From contig DISF01000046.1 of NCBI GenBank assembly GCA_002421985.1, forward strand, positions 565 through 38,381: DNA of 37,817 bases, given 5' to 3'. Positions 8,156 to 16,632 of the stretch are shown here, in pieces (within the stretch, counting starts at the first letter, position 1; each line of letters begins with the position of its first letter). Below the pieces are notes generated by a model, which ran no database searches, was not told the origin of the DNA, and saw only the letters and a list, made by a program, of their open reading frames with translations. The translations under genes were made by a program, and so were the position numbers. This DNA is from Roseovarius sp. UBA6217. GTDB taxonomy: Bacteria; Pseudomonadota; Alphaproteobacteria; Rhodobacterales; Rhodobacteraceae.

Positions 8156-8493
8156 TGGCGCGGCCCCGACTCAACCGGGCGCTGGTGCTTGAGGTGCCGC
8201 AGCGCACGCCCGATGGCGCGGGCGGGTTCGCGCAAGTCTGGACGGTGCGCGGCACACTCTGGGCCGAGATGGTGGCGCGCTCGGGTCGTGAGGCGGCGGG
8301 CGAGGCGCTGCGGCTGGCGCGGGGGGGCTATCGCATCACCGTGCGCGCCGCGCCGCAGGGCGCGCCGTCGCGGCCCCAGCCGGGCCAGCGGCTGCGCGAT
8401 GGCGCGCGGCTTTTTCATATCCTCGCGGTCACCGAGAGCGGCGCGGGGGCGGGGTATCTCACGCTTTGGGCCGAGGAGGAGGTGGTGGCATGA
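8155..8493 (+). CDS. GTA head-tail stopper/adaptor (g7 type)
   Basis: A 112-residue protein of the SPP1 gp16-like head-tail adaptor family (PF05521 type). It starts MARPRLNRALVLEVP and has the short beta-rich pattern TPDGAGGFAQVWTVRGTLWAEMV followed by YRITVRAAP and LFHILAVTESG. In phages this stopper ring sits between the connector and the tail terminator and closes the DNA channel. The ATG at 8155 overlaps the g6 stop; a GTG at 8152 is an in-frame alternative. The stop is overlapped by the next ATG. Confidence 0.88.
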   Translation: MARPRLNRALVLEVPQRTPDGAGGFAQVWTVRGTLWAEMVARSGREAAGEALRLARGGYRITVRAAPQGAPSRPQPGQRLRDGARLFHILAVTESGAGAGYLTLWAEEEVVA

Positions 8494-8903
8494 GCTATGG
8501 CATGGCGGCGGCGCTTCAGGCGGCGATCTGGCAGCATCTGTCAAACGATCCGGGCCTTGCCGCGCTGGTGGGCGGCGCGATCCATGATGCCGCCCCGCAG
8601 GGCGCGGTGCCCGATCTTTACGTGGTGCTTGGCCCAGAGGAGGCGCGCGAGCGCGGCGACGCGACGGCGCCCGGTGCCGAGCATCGTGTGACCGTCACGG
8701 TGGTGAGCGCGGGCGCGGGATTCCTTGCCGCCAAGCAGGCGGCGGGGGCGGTAAGCGACGCGCTGGAAAGCGCGGCGCTGGTGCTCGACCGGGGGCGGCT
8801 GGTGTCGCTCAACTTTCTGCGCGCGCGAGCGCGGCGCAGCGCCGACGGGCAGCGGCGACGAATCGACCTGACGTTTCGGGCGCGCGTGGATGACGGCGTT
8901 TGA
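8490..8903 (+). CDS. GTA tail terminator (g8 type, DUF3168)
   Basis: A 137-residue DUF3168 protein, the tail terminator/completion family. It begins MSYGMAAALQAAIWQHLSND. In the centre it has VPDLYVVLGPEEARERGD, then the beta strand HRVTVTVVSAGAGF and helix AAKQAAGAVSDALESA. It ends with a strand containing RRIDLTFRARV. A hexameric ring of this protein caps the tail tube and joins it to the stopper. The ATG overlaps the g7 stop as ATGA. A 24-base gap to the tail tube gene contains that gene's own ribosome binding site. Confidence 0.9.
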   Translation: MSYGMAAALQAAIWQHLSNDPGLAALVGGAIHDAAPQGAVPDLYVVLGPEEARERGDATAPGAEHRVTVTVVSAGAGFLAAKQAAGAVSDALESAALVLDRGRLVSLNFLRARARRSADGQRRRIDLTFRARVDDGV

Positions 8904-8927
8904 TCCCTAGGAAAACGGAGACAAGAC

Positions 8928-9341
8928 ATGGCAGTTCAGAATGGCAAGGATCTTCTCATCAAGGTCGATCTCAGCGGCAGCGGCAATTTCCAGACGGTGG
9001 CCGGGCTACGCGCCACGCGGGTGAGTTTCAACGCCGAGAGCGTGGATGTCACCAGCCTGGAGTCGGCGGGGGGGTGGCGCGAGTTGCTGGCCGGGGCCGG
9101 CGTCAAATCGGCCAGCATCAGCGGCTCGGGGATTTTCCGCGATGCCGCCAGCGATGCGCGGATGCGGCAGATTTTCTTTGATGGGGAAATGCCGGAATTC
9201 CAGGTGATTATCCCCGATTTCGGTATCATCGAGGGGCCGTTTCAGGTGACCGGGATCGAGTATGGCGGCACCCATGACGGCGAGGCGACCTATGAGATGT
9301 CGCTCGCCTCGGGCGGTCGGCTCGACTTTGTGGCGCTGTGA
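8928..9341 (+). CDS. GTA major tail tube protein (g9 type)
   Basis: A 137-residue major tail protein of the TP901-1/TIGR02126 family. MAVQNGKDLLIKVDLSGSGN is a typical opening. The middle holds the conserved RATRVSFNAESVDVTSLES and GVKSASISGSGIF, and the end has YGGTHDGEATYEMSLAS. The protein stacks in hexameric rings to form the non-contractile tube. It has its own ribosome binding site (ACGGAGA, about 8914-8920), consistent with high production. The stop overlaps the GTG of the next gene (GTGA). Confidence 0.93.
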   Translation: MAVQNGKDLLIKVDLSGSGNFQTVAGLRATRVSFNAESVDVTSLESAGGWRELLAGAGVKSASISGSGIFRDAASDARMRQIFFDGEMPEFQVIIPDFGIIEGPFQVTGIEYGGTHDGEATYEMSLASGGRLDFVAL

Positions 9342-9673
9342 GCGGGGCCTTGGCGAACCCCTGGGCGGGCGAGGTGGCGCTGGTGGTCGCGGGCGAGGGC
9401 CGCGTGATGCGGCTCACCCTCGGGGCGCTCGCGGAGATGGAGGCGGCGCTGGGCGCGGATAGCCTTGTCGATCTGGTGGCGCGGTTCGAGGAGGGGCGGT
9501 TTTCGTCGCGCGATGTGCTGGCGGTGATCGTCGCGGGCCTGCGCGGGGGTGGCTGGCACGGCACGGCGGCAGACCTGCTCACCGCCGAGATCGAGGGCGG
9601 GCCGCTGGCGGCGGCGCGGGCGGCGGCGCAGCTTCTGGCGCGGGCCTTTTCCTTGCCCGAGGGGCAGGGGTGA
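9338..9673 (+). CDS. GTA g10-type tail assembly chaperone
   Basis: A 111-residue GTA gp10 family protein (PF11836-like). After VSGALANPWAGEVALVVAGE it has the strand-helix unit RLTLGALAEMEAALGADSLVDLVARF, in which MEAALG is diagnostic. DVLAVIVAGLRGGGW and a C-terminal helix follow. Such proteins act as tail assembly chaperones with the next gene product. It starts with GTG in the stop of the tail tube gene and ends in the GTG start of g10.1. The two chaperone parts are thus separate overlapping genes, not a programmed frameshift pair as in phage lambda. Confidence 0.88.
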   Translation: MSGALANPWAGEVALVVAGEGRVMRLTLGALAEMEAALGADSLVDLVARFEEGRFSSRDVLAVIVAGLRGGGWHGTAADLLTAEIEGGPLAAARAAAQLLARAFSLPEGQG

Positions 9674-9879
9674 GCGGCGCGCGCTTTGACTGGCCCGCGC
9701 TGATGCGCGCGGGTGTGCAGGGCTTGGGCCTGCGCCCGGCGGAATTCTGGGCGCTGACGCCTGCCGAATTGCGGCTGATGATGGGCGAGGGCCATGGGCT
9801 GCGCCCGATGGCGCGCGACGGGCTGGAGGCGCTCTTGGCGGCCTATCCCGATGAGCAAGAGGAGACGAGCGATGGATGA
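9670..9879 (+). CDS. GTA g10.1-type small tail assembly chaperone (TIGR02216-like)
   Basis: A 69-residue protein with the conserved pattern FDWPALMRAGVQGLGLRPAEFWALTPAELRLMM. This is the signature of the small Rhodobacterales phage/GTA proteins (TIGR02216, DUF2376). It lies between g10 and the tape measure gene, where the second tail chaperone is expected. The GTG start overlaps the g10 stop by four bases. The 3' end overlaps the tape measure start by 8 bases and carries its ribosome binding site (AAGAGGAG at 9857-9864). Confidence 0.85.
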   Translation: MSGARFDWPALMRAGVQGLGLRPAEFWALTPAELRLMMGEGHGLRPMARDGLEALLAAYPDEQEETSDG

Positions 9880-10534
9880 GCTGGAGCGCACCGACGATCT
9901 GGAGGCGCAGATCACGGCGCTAGACGATGCGATGGGGCAGGCGGGCGCGATGGCCGCCGCCTTTGCCGGGGAATTGAGCCGCGTGCGCGGCGGGTTCGCC
10001 GCCGCCGGGCAGGATGTGCAGAGCCTTGAGCGGGGCTTGAGCCGGGGCTTGCGCGGGGCGCTGCGCGGCGCGGTGGTGGAGGGCGACAGCCTGAGCGAGA
10101 GCCTGCGGCGGCTGGCCACGACGCTGGTCAACACCGCCTTCAACGATGCCGTGCGCCCGGTGACCGATCAGGTGGGCGGGCTTCTGGCGCAGGGGGCGGG
10201 GGCGCTTCTGGGCGGGTTGTTGCCATTTGCCAAGGGGGGCAGTTTCACGCAAGGCCGGGTGATGCCCTTTGCCAATGGCGGCGTGGTGAGCGGGCCGGTC
10301 ACGTTTCCGATGCGCGGCGGGCGCAGGGGGCTGATGGGCGAGGCGGGGCCGGAGGCGATCCTGCCACTGAGCCGGGGCACGGACGGGCGGCTTGGCGTGC
10401 GCGCGCAGGGGGGCGGCGCGGTGAGCGTGGTGATGAACGTCACCACCCCCGACGTGGAGGGGTTTCGCCGCTCTCAGGGGCAGATCGCCGCACAGCTTGG
10501 CCGCGTGATCGGGCGCGGCGCGCGCAATCGTTGA
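9872..10534 (+). CDS. GTA tape measure protein (g11 type)
   Basis: A 220-residue tape measure protein, very short, as expected for the short GTA tail. The first about 130 residues are helical (LEAQITALDDAMGQAGAMAAAF; SLSESLRRLATTLVNTAFNDA). A Gly-rich section FAKGGSF / FANGGVVSGPVTFPM precedes RGLMGEAGPEAILPLSRG, the classical C-terminal motif of lambda-type tape measure proteins. It sets tail length and occupies the tail lumen before ejection. The ATG at 9872 has a strong ribosome binding site inside the preceding gene. A 13-base gap leads to g12. Confidence 0.92.
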   Translation: MDELERTDDLEAQITALDDAMGQAGAMAAAFAGELSRVRGGFAAAGQDVQSLERGLSRGLRGALRGAVVEGDSLSESLRRLATTLVNTAFNDAVRPVTDQVGGLLAQGAGALLGGLLPFAKGGSFTQGRVMPFANGGVVSGPVTFPMRGGRRGLMGEAGPEAILPLSRGTDGRLGVRAQGGGAVSVVMNVTTPDVEGFRRSQGQIAAQLGRVIGRGARNR

Positions 10535-10547
10535 GGGGGGCAAGGCC

Positions 10548-11180
10548 ATGAGTTTTCACGAGATACGATTCCCCGCAAGCCTGAGCTTTGGCTCTATCGG
10601 CGGGCCGGAGCGGCTGACCGAGATCGTCACGCTGGCGAGCGGGTATGAGGAGCGCAACAGCCCCTGGGCGCAGGCGCGCAGGCGTTATGACGCGGGCGTG
10701 GCGCTGCGCAGTCTTGACGATATCGAGGCGCTCATTGCGTTTTTCGAGGCGCGGCAGGGGCAGCTTTACGGGTTCCGCTGGAAGGATTGGAGCGATTTCA
10801 AATCGAGCCGCGCCGGGGCCGCGCCCGCCTTTGACGATCAGCGGATCGGGGTGGGCGACGATGCCGCGACGGCGTTTCAGTTGCGCAAGAGCTACCGCTC
10901 GGGCGCGCAGGAGGCCGTGCGCCCCATCGTCAAGCCGGTCAAGGGCAGCGTGCGCATGGGGCTGGGCGGCGTGGAGATGCGCGAGGGGGTGCATTACGAG
11001 GTGGACGAGACCACCGGGATCGTCACCTTTTCCGAGCCGCCCAACATGGGCGTGCCGGTGACCGCGGGCTATGAATTCGACGTGCCGGTGCGGTTCGATA
11101 CCGACCGCATCGCGGTAAGCCTTGCCTCGTTTCAGGCGGGCGAGGTGCCCAATGTGCCGGTGGTGGAGATCCGGGTATGA
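10548..11180 (+). CDS. GTA distal tail protein (g12 type, DUF2460)
   Basis: A 210-residue DUF2460/TIGR02217 protein. The opening FHEIRFPASLSFGSIGGPER, the central LIAFFEARQGQLYGFRWKDW and the later YRSGAQEAVRPIVKPVKGSV are diagnostic. In GTA particles this family forms the distal tail ring linking tube and baseplate. A GAGGGGGGCAAGG stretch upstream of the ATG at 10548 serves as ribosome binding site. The stop at 11178-11180 overlaps the next start as ATGA. Confidence 0.92.
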   Translation: MSFHEIRFPASLSFGSIGGPERLTEIVTLASGYEERNSPWAQARRRYDAGVALRSLDDIEALIAFFEARQGQLYGFRWKDWSDFKSSRAGAAPAFDDQRIGVGDDAATAFQLRKSYRSGAQEAVRPIVKPVKGSVRMGLGGVEMREGVHYEVDETTGIVTFSEPPNMGVPVTAGYEFDVPVRFDTDRIAVSLASFQAGEVPNVPVVEIRV

Positions 11181-12064
11181 CCGGCGCCGAGGCGCTGGCC
11201 GCGCATCTGGGGCAGGGGGTGAGCACAACCTGCCGGGCCTGGGCGCTGACGCGGCGCGACGGGCGGGTGATGGGCTTTACCGATCACGACCGGGCGTTCA
11301 GCTTTGACGGCATCGCGTTTCGCCCCGGCACGGGGATGAGCGCGCGCGCGGTGGCGGCGGGCACCGGGCTTTCGGTGAACAATACCGAGGCGCTGGGCGC
11401 GCTGTCGGACGGGGCCATCACCGAGGCCGATATCGAGGCCGGGCGCTATGACGGCGCGGGCGTGCGGGCGTGGATTGTCAACTGGCGCGACGTGGCGCAG
11501 CGGGTCGTGGTCTTTGCCGGGACCATCGGCGATATCCGCCGCGCGGGCGGCGCGTTCGAGGCGGAATTGCGCGGGCTGACGGATGCGCTCAACGTGCCGA
11601 TGGGGCGGGTCTATCAGACATCGTGCAGCGCCGTCCTTGGCGATCGCGAGTGCACCTTTGATCTCAATACGCCTGGGTATGTTTCCGAGCGCGTGGCCGA
11701 GGATGTGGAGGGTAACCGCGTGTTCCGCTTTGCCTGGATGGGCGGCTTTGCCGAAGACTGGTTCCGGCATGGTGTGATCCGGGTTACGGGCGGCGCGGCG
11801 CAGGGCCTTGCGGGGATGATAAAACGCGACCGTATGGAGGGGGCGGGCCGGGTGATCGAGCTGTGGCATCCGCTGGGCGCTGCGGTGGTGCCGGGAGACG
11901 CGCTGCGGATCGAGGCGGGGTGCGACAAGCGCCGGGCGACGTGCCAATTCAAGTTCGGCAACCTGCTGAATTTTCAAGGCTTCCCGGATATTCCCGGCGA
12001 TGACTGGGTGATTACCGATCCGACCAAATCGCCGCGCCTTGACGGCGGGAGCCGCAGGCGATGA
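11177..12064 (+). CDS. GTA baseplate hub protein (g13 type, DUF2163/BR0599)
   Basis: A 295-residue protein with an N-terminal DUF2163 region (TGAEALAAHLGQGVSTTCRA; GFTDHDRAFSFDGI) and a C-terminal BR0599 region. Four cysteines are placed as in the family: C150 and C159 (QTSCSAVLGDRECTFD) and C249 and C256 (AGCDKRRATCQFKFGN). In related hub proteins such a set is proposed to bind an iron-sulfur cluster; here that is inference. The C-terminal FQGFPDIPGDDWV is also conserved. ATGA overlaps at both ends indicate coupled translation with g12 and g14. Confidence 0.92.
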   Translation: MTGAEALAAHLGQGVSTTCRAWALTRRDGRVMGFTDHDRAFSFDGIAFRPGTGMSARAVAAGTGLSVNNTEALGALSDGAITEADIEAGRYDGAGVRAWIVNWRDVAQRVVVFAGTIGDIRRAGGAFEAELRGLTDALNVPMGRVYQTSCSAVLGDRECTFDLNTPGYVSERVAEDVEGNRVFRFAWMGGFAEDWFRHGVIRVTGGAAQGLAGMIKRDRMEGAGRVIELWHPLGAAVVPGDALRIEAGCDKRRATCQFKFGNLLNFQGFPDIPGDDWVITDPTKSPRLDGGSRRR

Positions 12065-12504
12065 GCGCGCGGCCAGAGCAGGTTGTGGCGGCGGCGCGCG
12101 GCTGGCTGGGCACGCCCTATCGCCATCAGGCGGCGTGCCGGGGCGCGGGCTGCGATTGTCTGGGCCTTGTGCGGGGCGTCTGGCGCGAGGTGATGGGCCA
12201 TGAGCCCGAACGCCCGCCGGCCTATTCGATGGACTGGTCCGAGCCAGCCCGCGACGAGGCGCTCTGGCGCGCGGCGGCGCGGCATCTGGTGGCGCGCCCC
12301 CTCGGGGCCGAGGCGGCGGGCGACGTGATCCTGTTCCGGATGCGCGACGGCGGCGTGGCCAAGCATCTGGGCATCGTGGCGCAGGCCGGGCCGGGGGCGC
12401 GGTTCATCCACGCCTATGCCGGGCATGGCGTGGTCGAGACCACGCTGAGCGCGCCCTGGCGGCGGCGGATCGTCGCGCGATTCGCCTTTCCTGAGGAGGG
12501 ATAA
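12061..12504 (+). CDS. GTA NlpC/P60 cell wall peptidase (g14 type)
   Basis: A 147-residue NlpC/P60 family peptidase (TIGR02219 type). The catalytic cysteine is C33 in GCDCLGLVRGV, with H102 in KHLGI and a second histidine H117 in FIHAYAGHG. GTPYRHQ at residues 17-23 is the usual start of the domain. As part of the tail tip it would open the recipient peptidoglycan during DNA delivery. It begins in the stop of g13. The last gene follows immediately, with its ribosome binding site GAGGAGGG at 12493-12500 inside this 3' end. Confidence 0.93.
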   Translation: MSARPEQVVAAARGWLGTPYRHQAACRGAGCDCLGLVRGVWREVMGHEPERPPAYSMDWSEPARDEALWRAAARHLVARPLGAEAAGDVILFRMRDGGVAKHLGIVAQAGPGARFIHAYAGHGVVETTLSAPWRRRIVARFAFPEEG

Positions 12505-12505
12505 C

Positions 12506-15500
12506 ATGGCAACGATTCTTCTTTCTGCCGCCGGGGCCGCCATCGGCGGCGCTGTGGGTGGCTCTGTTCTGGGGATTTCCTCGGTGGCGCTGGGGCGATT
12601 CGCGGGGGCGGTGATCGGGCGCTCGATCGACCAGCGGCTGTTGGGGCAGGGTTCTGAGGTGGTCGAGACCGGCCGTGTCAACCGGCTGCGGCTTACGGGC
12701 TCGGGCGAGGGCGATGCCATCGCGCAGGTCTATGGGCGGATGCGGGTGGCGGGACAGGTGATCTGGGCCACAGAGTTTCGCGAGCGCGTGACCGTGACGC
12801 CGGGGCGCAGCGGTGGCGGCAAGGGCAGTCCGCGCCCCGCCACGCCAACGGTTCGCGAGATCAGCTATTCGGTGAGCCTGGCGCTGGCGCTCTGCGAGGG
12901 CGAGATTTCCCGCGTGGCCCGCGTCTGGGCCGATGGCACCGAGATCGCGCCCGACAGTCTCAATATGCGGGTCTATACGGGCGCGCGCGATCAGCTTCCC
13001 GATCCGCTCATCGAGGCGGTGGAGGGGGCGGGCACCGTGCCCGCCTATCGCGGCACCGCCTATGTGGTGATCGAGGATCTGGATCTCTCGCCCTTCGGCA
13101 CCCGCGTGCCGCAGTTCAGCTTTGAGGTCTGCCGCCCGGCGCAGGCGGGCGGCGACGGGGCCGATCTTGATCTGGTGCACGCCTTGCGCGGGGTCGCGAT
13201 CCTGCCCGGCACCGGCGAATACACGCTCGCCACAACACCGGTGGCGATGAATTTCGGATTTGGTGCCAAGGGGTTGGTGAATGTCAACACCCCCGGCGCG
13301 CGCAGCGATTTCGCCGTGGCGCTGGAGGCGCTGCGCGAGGAGCTTCCGCAGGTGCGCGCGGCCTCGCTGGTGGTGAGCTGGTTCGGCGACGATCTGCGCT
13401 GCGGCGCGTGCCGGATCCGCCCGCGCGTCGAGAAAAAGACGTTCGAGTCGGCCAACATGCCGTGGACCGTCTCAAGCCTCACGCGCGGGGCGGCGGGCGA
13501 GGTGCCCAGGGATGCCGGGGGCCGCGAGGTCTATGGCGGCACGCCGAGCGATCAGGCGGTGGTGGAGGCGATCCTTGCGCTGAAAGCCGCCGGTCAGGAC
13601 GTGCTTTATTATCCGTTCATCCTGATGGAGCAGATGGCGGGCAACGGGTTGCCCGATCCGTGGAGCGATGCCGTGGAACAGCCGGTGCTGCCCTGGCGCG
13701 GGCGCATCACCACGTCGAAGGCACCGGGGCGCGACGGCAGCCCCGATGGCACGGCGGCCGCCGAGGCGGAGGTGGCGGCGTTCTTCGGCACGGCGCGGGC
13801 GTCTGATTTCACCGTGACGCCGGTGGCGGCGGTGCCAGTGGGGGTGCCGGGAACAGGCGCGCTTGATCTCTTGAGCTATGGCGGGGCGGTCAAGGCCAGC
13901 CCCGTGGCCTATCTCGGCCCTGTCGAGTGGTCATTCCGGCGCTTCATCCTGCATCAGGCGGCGCTTTGTGCGGCGGCGGGGGGTGTCGAGAGCTTTTGCA
14001 TCGGCTCGGAAATGCGCAGCCTCACGCAGATCAGGGGGGCGGGCAACAGCTTTCCGGCGGTGGCGCAACTGGTCGCGCTGGCGGGCGAGGTGCGCGAGTT
14101 GCTCGGGCCGGAGGTGAAGATCAGCTATGCCGCTGACTGGTCGGAATATTTCGGCTATCAGCCGGGGAATGGCGACCGCTTCTTTCATCTCGATCCGCTC
14201 TGGGCCGATGACAATATCGACTTTGTCGGAATCGACAATTACATGCCGCTGTCGGATTGGCGCGAGGGCTACGCGCATCTTGATGCGCAGGCGTGGCGCT
14301 CGATCTACGATCTGGATTACCTGCACGCCAATATCGAGGGCGGCGAGGGGTATGACTGGTTCTATCCCGGCGAGGAGGCCCGCGCGGCGCAGCGGCGCGC
14401 GCCGATCACCGATGCGGCTCATGGCGAGCCGTGGGTCTGGCGGTTCAAGGATCTGCGCGGATGGTGGGGCAATGCCCATCACGAAAGGGTGGGAGGCGTG
14501 CGCAGCGAGACCCCGACGGCATGGGTGCCGCAGTCAAAGCCGATCCGGTTCACCGAATATGGCTGTGCGGCTGTGGACAAGGGCACCAACGAGCCCAACA
14601 AGTTTCTTGACCCGAAATCCTCGGAATCGAGCCTGCCGCGCCATTCCACCGGCGCGCGGGACGAATTCATCCAACTGCAATACCTGCGCGCGATGACCGC
14701 CTATTGGCGCGACCCGGCGCGCAATCCGGCCTCCGAGCTGTTTGACGGGCGGATGATCGACATGGATCACGCTTATGTCTGGGCCTGGGATGCGCGGCCC
14801 TATCCGTGGTTTCCGGCCAATGCCGGGCTGTGGGCGGATGGCGGGAATTATGCGCGCGGGCACTGGATCACAGGGCGGGCAAGCACGCGCAGGCTGGCCG
14901 AGGTGGTGGATGAGATCGCCGGGCGCGCGGGGCTGGCGGCGCTTGATCTGAGCCGCGCCGAGGGGGTGGTGCGTGGCTATAGCGTCGATGCGGTGGGGCC
15001 TGCGCGTGCGGCGCTTCAGCCGCTTTTGCTTGCCCTTGGCGTGGACGCGGTCGAGCGCGAGGGCGTGCTTGGTTTTCGCACGCGCGACGGGCGGGCCGAT
15101 GCGGTGCTTGATCCCGAGGGCCTTGTGCGCGACCCGGAACTGGGCGGTGTGATCGAGGGGCTGCGCGGATCTGATCTGGAACTGGCGGGGCGGGTGCGGC
15201 TGCGCTTTGTCGAGGCCGACGGCGACTATGAGGCGATTGCCGAGGAGGCGATCCTGCCCGACGAGGCGACCCATGCCGTGGCGATGTCGGAGATGCCACT
15301 GTCGCTCACGCGCGCCGAGGGGCGGCAGGTGGTGGAGCGCTGGCTGTCGGAGGCGCGGGTGTCGGTCGATACGCTGCGCCTCACGCTGCCGCCGTCGCGG
15401 ATCGCGCTTGGCGCGGGCGATGTGATCGCGCTGCCGCAGGCCGAGGGCGGCGGGCGGTTCCGCATCGACCGGGCCGAGCAGATGGCGGGCGTGCAGCGCA

Positions 15501-16507
15501 TCGAGGCCACCCGCACCGATCCCGAGAGCTTTCGCCCCATCCTGATCGACGACGCGCCCGCACCGCTGCGCCCGTTCACGGCACCGGGGCCGGTGACGCC
15601 GCTGTTTCTCGACCTGCCGCTACTGACCGGCGAGGAGATACCGCACGCGCCGCACCTGGCGGTGATCGCCGATCCCTGGCCGGGCACGGTGGCGCTTTAT
15701 TCGTCGGACGAGGACGCGAATTACGCGCTCGATACGCTGATTGCCGCGCAGGCGACGGTGGGCTTGACCCAGGCACCGCTTTTCCCGGCCTGTCCGGGCA
15801 GGATCGACCGGGGCGATGGCCTTATCGTGCGGATGCGCCACGGGGTGCTGGAGAGCGTGAGCGATCTGGCATTCCTCAACGGGGCCAATCTCTGCGCGAT
15901 CGGGGATGGCACGCCGGATGGCTGGGAGCTTTTCCAGTTCCGCGATGCCGAGTTGATCGCCCCCGATACCTATATCCTGCGCCACCGGCTGCGCGGGCAG
16001 TTGGGGACCGAGGGCGCGGGTGCCTGGCCGCCCGGCTCCATCCTTGTGCGGATGGACGGTGTCGCGCGCCAGATCGGCCTGTCGGAGGCGCAGCGCGGGC
16101 AGGCGCGCCATTACCGGATCGGGCCGGGCGGCCGCCCGGTGGACGACCCAAGCTTTGGCCATGCGGTGCTGGCCTTTGACGGGCTGGGATTGCGGCCCTA
16201 TGCGCCGGTGCATCTGCGCGTGACCGGGGCGGGCGGCGATCTTCGGGTGGCGTGGATCAGGCGCACGCGTTTGGGCGGCGATCGCTGGGACACGCCCGAG
16301 GTGCCGTTGGGCGAGGAGACCGAGAGCTATGTTCTGCGCGTGCGCCGGGGCGCGCAGGTGCTGCGTGAAGTGGTGCTGAGCGTGCCGGAATGGCACTACA
16401 CCGCCGCCGCGCGCGCCGAGGACGGGCCGGATGCGGGCAAGCGGATCGAGGTGGCGCAGATCTCGGCCAGCTTTGGCGCGGGGCGCTTCGCTGGGCGTGA
16501 TCTCTGA
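12506..16507 (+). CDS. GTA megatron tail fibre/host-specificity protein (g15 type, GTA TIM-barrel)
   Basis: A 1333-residue protein, the largest in the window. The first about 45 residues are Gly/Ala-rich and hydrophobic (GAAIGGAVGGSVLGISS). A beta-rich tail-hub region with FPxxLxMRVYTG-like segments follows. A glycoside-hydrolase-like TIM barrel spans about residues 400-780, with VGIDNYMPLSDW near 575 and FTEYGCAAVDKGTNEPNKF near 680-700. The C-terminal half contains the phage-tail_3-type domain and receptor-binding-like modules. It forms the baseplate and tip that contact recipient cells. The frame is uninterrupted and the ribosome binding site is excellent. It ends the GTA cluster; 125 bases to the convergent VWA gene contain no clear terminator. 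Confidence 0.95.
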   Translation: MATILLSAAGAAIGGAVGGSVLGISSVALGRFAGAVIGRSIDQRLLGQGSEVVETGRVNRLRLTGSGEGDAIAQVYGRMRVAGQVIWATEFRERVTVTPGRSGGGKGSPRPATPTVREISYSVSLALALCEGEISRVARVWADGTEIAPDSLNMRVYTGARDQLPDPLIEAVEGAGTVPAYRGTAYVVIEDLDLSPFGTRVPQFSFEVCRPAQAGGDGADLDLVHALRGVAILPGTGEYTLATTPVAMNFGFGAKGLVNVNTPGARSDFAVALEALREELPQVRAASLVVSWFGDDLRCGACRIRPRVEKKTFESANMPWTVSSLTRGAAGEVPRDAGGREVYGGTPSDQAVVEAILALKAAGQDVLYYPFILMEQMAGNGLPDPWSDAVEQPVLPWRGRITTSKAPGRDGSPDGTAAAEAEVAAFFGTARASDFTVTPVAAVPVGVPGTGALDLLSYGGAVKASPVAYLGPVEWSFRRFILHQAALCAAAGGVESFCIGSEMRSLTQIRGAGNSFPAVAQLVALAGEVRELLGPEVKISYAADWSEYFGYQPGNGDRFFHLDPLWADDNIDFVGIDNYMPLSDWREGYAHLDAQAWRSIYDLDYLHANIEGGEGYDWFYPGEEARAAQRRAPITDAAHGEPWVWRFKDLRGWWGNAHHERVGGVRSETPTAWVPQSKPIRFTEYGCAAVDKGTNEPNKFLDPKSSESSLPRHSTGARDEFIQLQYLRAMTAYWRDPARNPASELFDGRMIDMDHAYVWAWDARPYPWFPANAGLWADGGNYARGHWITGRASTRRLAEVVDEIAGRAGLAALDLSRAEGVVRGYSVDAVGPARAALQPLLLALGVDAVEREGVLGFRTRDGRADAVLDPEGLVRDPELGGVIEGLRGSDLELAGRVRLRFVEADGDYEAIAEEAILPDEATHAVAMSEMPLSLTRAEGRQVVERWLSEARVSVDTLRLTLPPSRIALGAGDVIALPQAEGGGRFRIDRAEQMAGVQRIEATRTDPESFRPILIDDAPAPLRPFTAPGPVTPLFLDLPLLTGEEIPHAPHLAVIADPWPGTVALYSSDEDANYALDTLIAAQATVGLTQAPLFPACPGRIDRGDGLIVRMRHGVLESVSDLAFLNGANLCAIGDGTPDGWELFQFRDAELIAPDTYILRHRLRGQLGTEGAGAWPPGSILVRMDGVARQIGLSEAQRGQARHYRIGPGGRPVDDPSFGHAVLAFDGLGLRPYAPVHLRVTGAGGDLRVAWIRRTRLGGDRWDTPEVPLGEETESYVLRVRRGAQVLREVVLSVPEWHYTAAARAEDGPDAGKRIEVAQISASFGAGRFAGRDL

Positions 16508-16632
16508 GCCGGTCCGGGGGGGGCGATCAATGGCGGATACTCAAAAGCGGCAACCGGTTCCGAGCACCAGCCAACATGGGAAATCAACAGGTCAGAGCGT
16601 GCCGCGTGACTGCAAATGAACGCAACAGGCTG

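Noticed and set aside
9338..9879. Programmed frameshift between the two tail chaperone genes, as in lambda G/GT
   Set aside because: Both have their own GTG starts and a simple GTGA overlap; no slippery sequence was seen.
16530..16619. A 29-codon frame (MADTQKRQ...) just after the megatron gene
   Set aside because: Too short, with no convincing ribosome binding site and no known GTA counterpart; kept only as a remark.
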